Source: Adiantum capillus-veneris (Eukaryota > Streptophyta > Polypodiopsida > Polypodiales > Pteridaceae). From it: 64,000 nt of DNA. A program made the position numbers and the translations under genes. The stretch spans positions 67,159,870-67,223,869 of the forward strand of contig CM043952.1 of the NCBI GenBank assembly GCA_014529385.2, read 5' to 3'. Below the pieces are notes generated by a model, which was not told where the DNA came from, did not search any database, and saw only the letters and a list, made by a program, of their open reading frames with translations. Every line of letters begins with the position of its first letter. Position 1 is the stretch's first letter. Below, piece by piece: positions 62,861-64,000 of this stretch.

Positions 62861-64000
62861 CTACCCTACACCTAACTGCTTGCGAAAATGCGCAAAGCTC
62901 TCTGAGGGAAGTCCTTTTGTAAGTAGATCAGCAGGATTTTCTGTGGTGTGAACTTTGACAAGCTGAAGTTGCTTATCCTCGAGCATTTCCCTGATGAAAT
63001 GATACTTCACATCCACATGCTTTGTCTTTGAGTGATAAACTGGATTGCGAGCCAATTGTATAGCACTTTGACTATCACAATATAACACAGGCATCTCTTC
63101 TTTGATTCCCAAATCTGTTACTAGTTGATTAAGCCAAATTGATTCTTTGCATGCCTCTGATGCTGCAACATATTCAGCCTCTGTAGTAGACTAAGTAACA
63201 CAATCTTGTAATCTAGAACGCCATGATACTGCTCCACCAGCCAATGTAAAGACATACCCTGACGTAGACCTTCGATTGTCTAAGTCACCTGCATAATCTG
63301 AGTCTGTAAAACCCTTTACACTTAGCTCCTGACTCTCATAGCATATACGCATACTCTTTGTAGCTTTCAGGTATCTCAATATTCCTTTCACTGCCTCCCA
63401 ATGTTTCTTGCCTGGGTTTGACATGTATCGACTTACTACTCCCACTGCAAATGCAATGTCTGGGTGAGTAGCAATCATTGCATACATTAAACTACCCACT
63501 GCAGACGCATATGGAATCTTATCCATTTCAGCCTGTTCTTCCTCAGACACAGGACAATCTTGTTTGCTAAGTTTCACATATGGTGGCAATGGAACACTCA
63601 ATGCCTTTCCCTTCTCCATATTGAAACGTTGCAAAACCTTGTCAATATACTCTCTTTGAGATAACCAAATCAAATTCTTTGATCTGTCTCTCTCAATGCG
63701 CATACCAAGTATATGACTTGCCTCACCCATGTCTTTCATGTCAAACGATTTTGCCATCTTTGACTTCAAAGCTGAAATTTCTTCCAAGTGCTTGCCAGCA
63801 ATCAACATGTCATCCACATACAAAATAAGGATCAGCCAACTGCCATCCTTAGCCTTCTTTGTATATAGACAGTGATCGAACTCACTACATTTGTAGCCTT
63901 GAGAAAGCATAAACTTGTGGAATTTATGGTACCATGCCCTCGGTGATTGTTTTAAGCCATAAAGACTCTTTAACAACTGGCATACCCAATCTTCCTTGCC
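62861..64000 (-). pseudogene. Copia RT end and RNase H (element J, partial)
   Basis: From the window edge the minus strand reads SLYGLKQSPRAWYHKFHKFM, LILILYVDDMLIAGKHLEE (YVDD intact), SHILGMRIERDRSKN (the site where F carries G), YASAVGSLMYAMIATHPDIA and GFTDSDYAGDLDNRRSTSGY. A single TAG at 63191-63193 precedes STTEAEYVAASEACK. The end is NPADLLTKGLPSESFAHF. The 5' part lies beyond the window. One nonsense codon is the only lesion seen. Confidence 0.9.

Larger units (their letters stand above)
57331..64000 (-). mobile_element. Ty1/copia element J (family of F), interrupted by K
   Basis: A minus-strand copia element has its 3' LTR at 57331-57522, a polypurine tract at 57523-57531, and RNase H and RT from 62781 to the window edge. 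Element K is inserted between the polypurine tract and the coding end, with duplications ATAAA and TTAAA. The sequence nearly equals F's. The 5' part lies outside the window. Confidence 0.92.

Noticed and set aside
1-64000. Host protein genes, tRNA or rRNA genes
   Set aside because: Every long frame with recognisable domains is explained by a retroelement. No cloverleaf or rRNA core was seen, only primer-binding sites complementary to tRNA ends.

Overview
The window is plant nuclear DNA made almost wholly of LTR retrotransposons, many inserted into one another. Plant origin is inferred from the plant-type Ty1/copia and Ty3/gypsy lineages, initiator-Met and TGGCGCC-type primer sites, a chromodomain element, a second RNase H of the plant Tat type in one element, and the depth of nesting. 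The species cannot be named; a large-genome plant (fern, conifer or similar) would fit. I found no convincing host gene, tRNA, rRNA or CRISPR array.

Layout. 1-8045 (minus): decayed Ty3 element A, running off the left edge. 8046-10011: an LTR fragment in the opposite orientation, a decayed DUF4283-like fragment and an inverted chromovirus LTR piece. 10012 to about 27380 (plus): Ty3 element B, same family as A, split by the intact Ty1/copia element C (19056-24247, identical 282-bp LTRs, target duplication GAAAC). About 27380-34494 (plus): decayed dual-RNase-H Ty3 element D, interrupted by a 1530-bp solo LTR (32050-33579, target duplication AAAAT). About 34495-54575 (plus): chromovirus E, whose 3' LTR is split by copia element F (42089-53237), which is itself split in its reverse transcriptase by Ty3 element G (46512-52115). 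54576-55671 (minus): fragment H of a second chromovirus of E's family. 55672-57330: 5' LTR and leader of element I, same family as G. 57331-64000 (minus): copia element J, same family as F, split by copia element K (57537-62780) and running off the right edge.

Relative ages follow from nesting and LTR divergence. D precedes E, E precedes F, F precedes G; H precedes I, I precedes J, J precedes K. LTR pairs counted by eye: C 0 of 282 differences, K 4 of 322, F about 10 of 192. Only C keeps a complete, uninterrupted gag-pol. K is nearly intact but has an internal stop, a Lys in place of the integrase catalytic Glu, and an Asn in place of an RNase H Asp.

The most unusual signals are these. (1) The A/B family carries two tandem HHCC integrase zinc-finger modules and, after the integrase, a second retropepsin-like domain followed by W-[IV]-P-K repeats, besides the usual protease before the reverse transcriptase. 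(2) A 24-bp perfect palindrome occurs three times, plus one decayed copy, in the leader of B. (3) A block of about 85 bp is shared between the leaders of copia element F and Ty3 elements G and I (with a decayed trace in D), which belong to different superfamilies.
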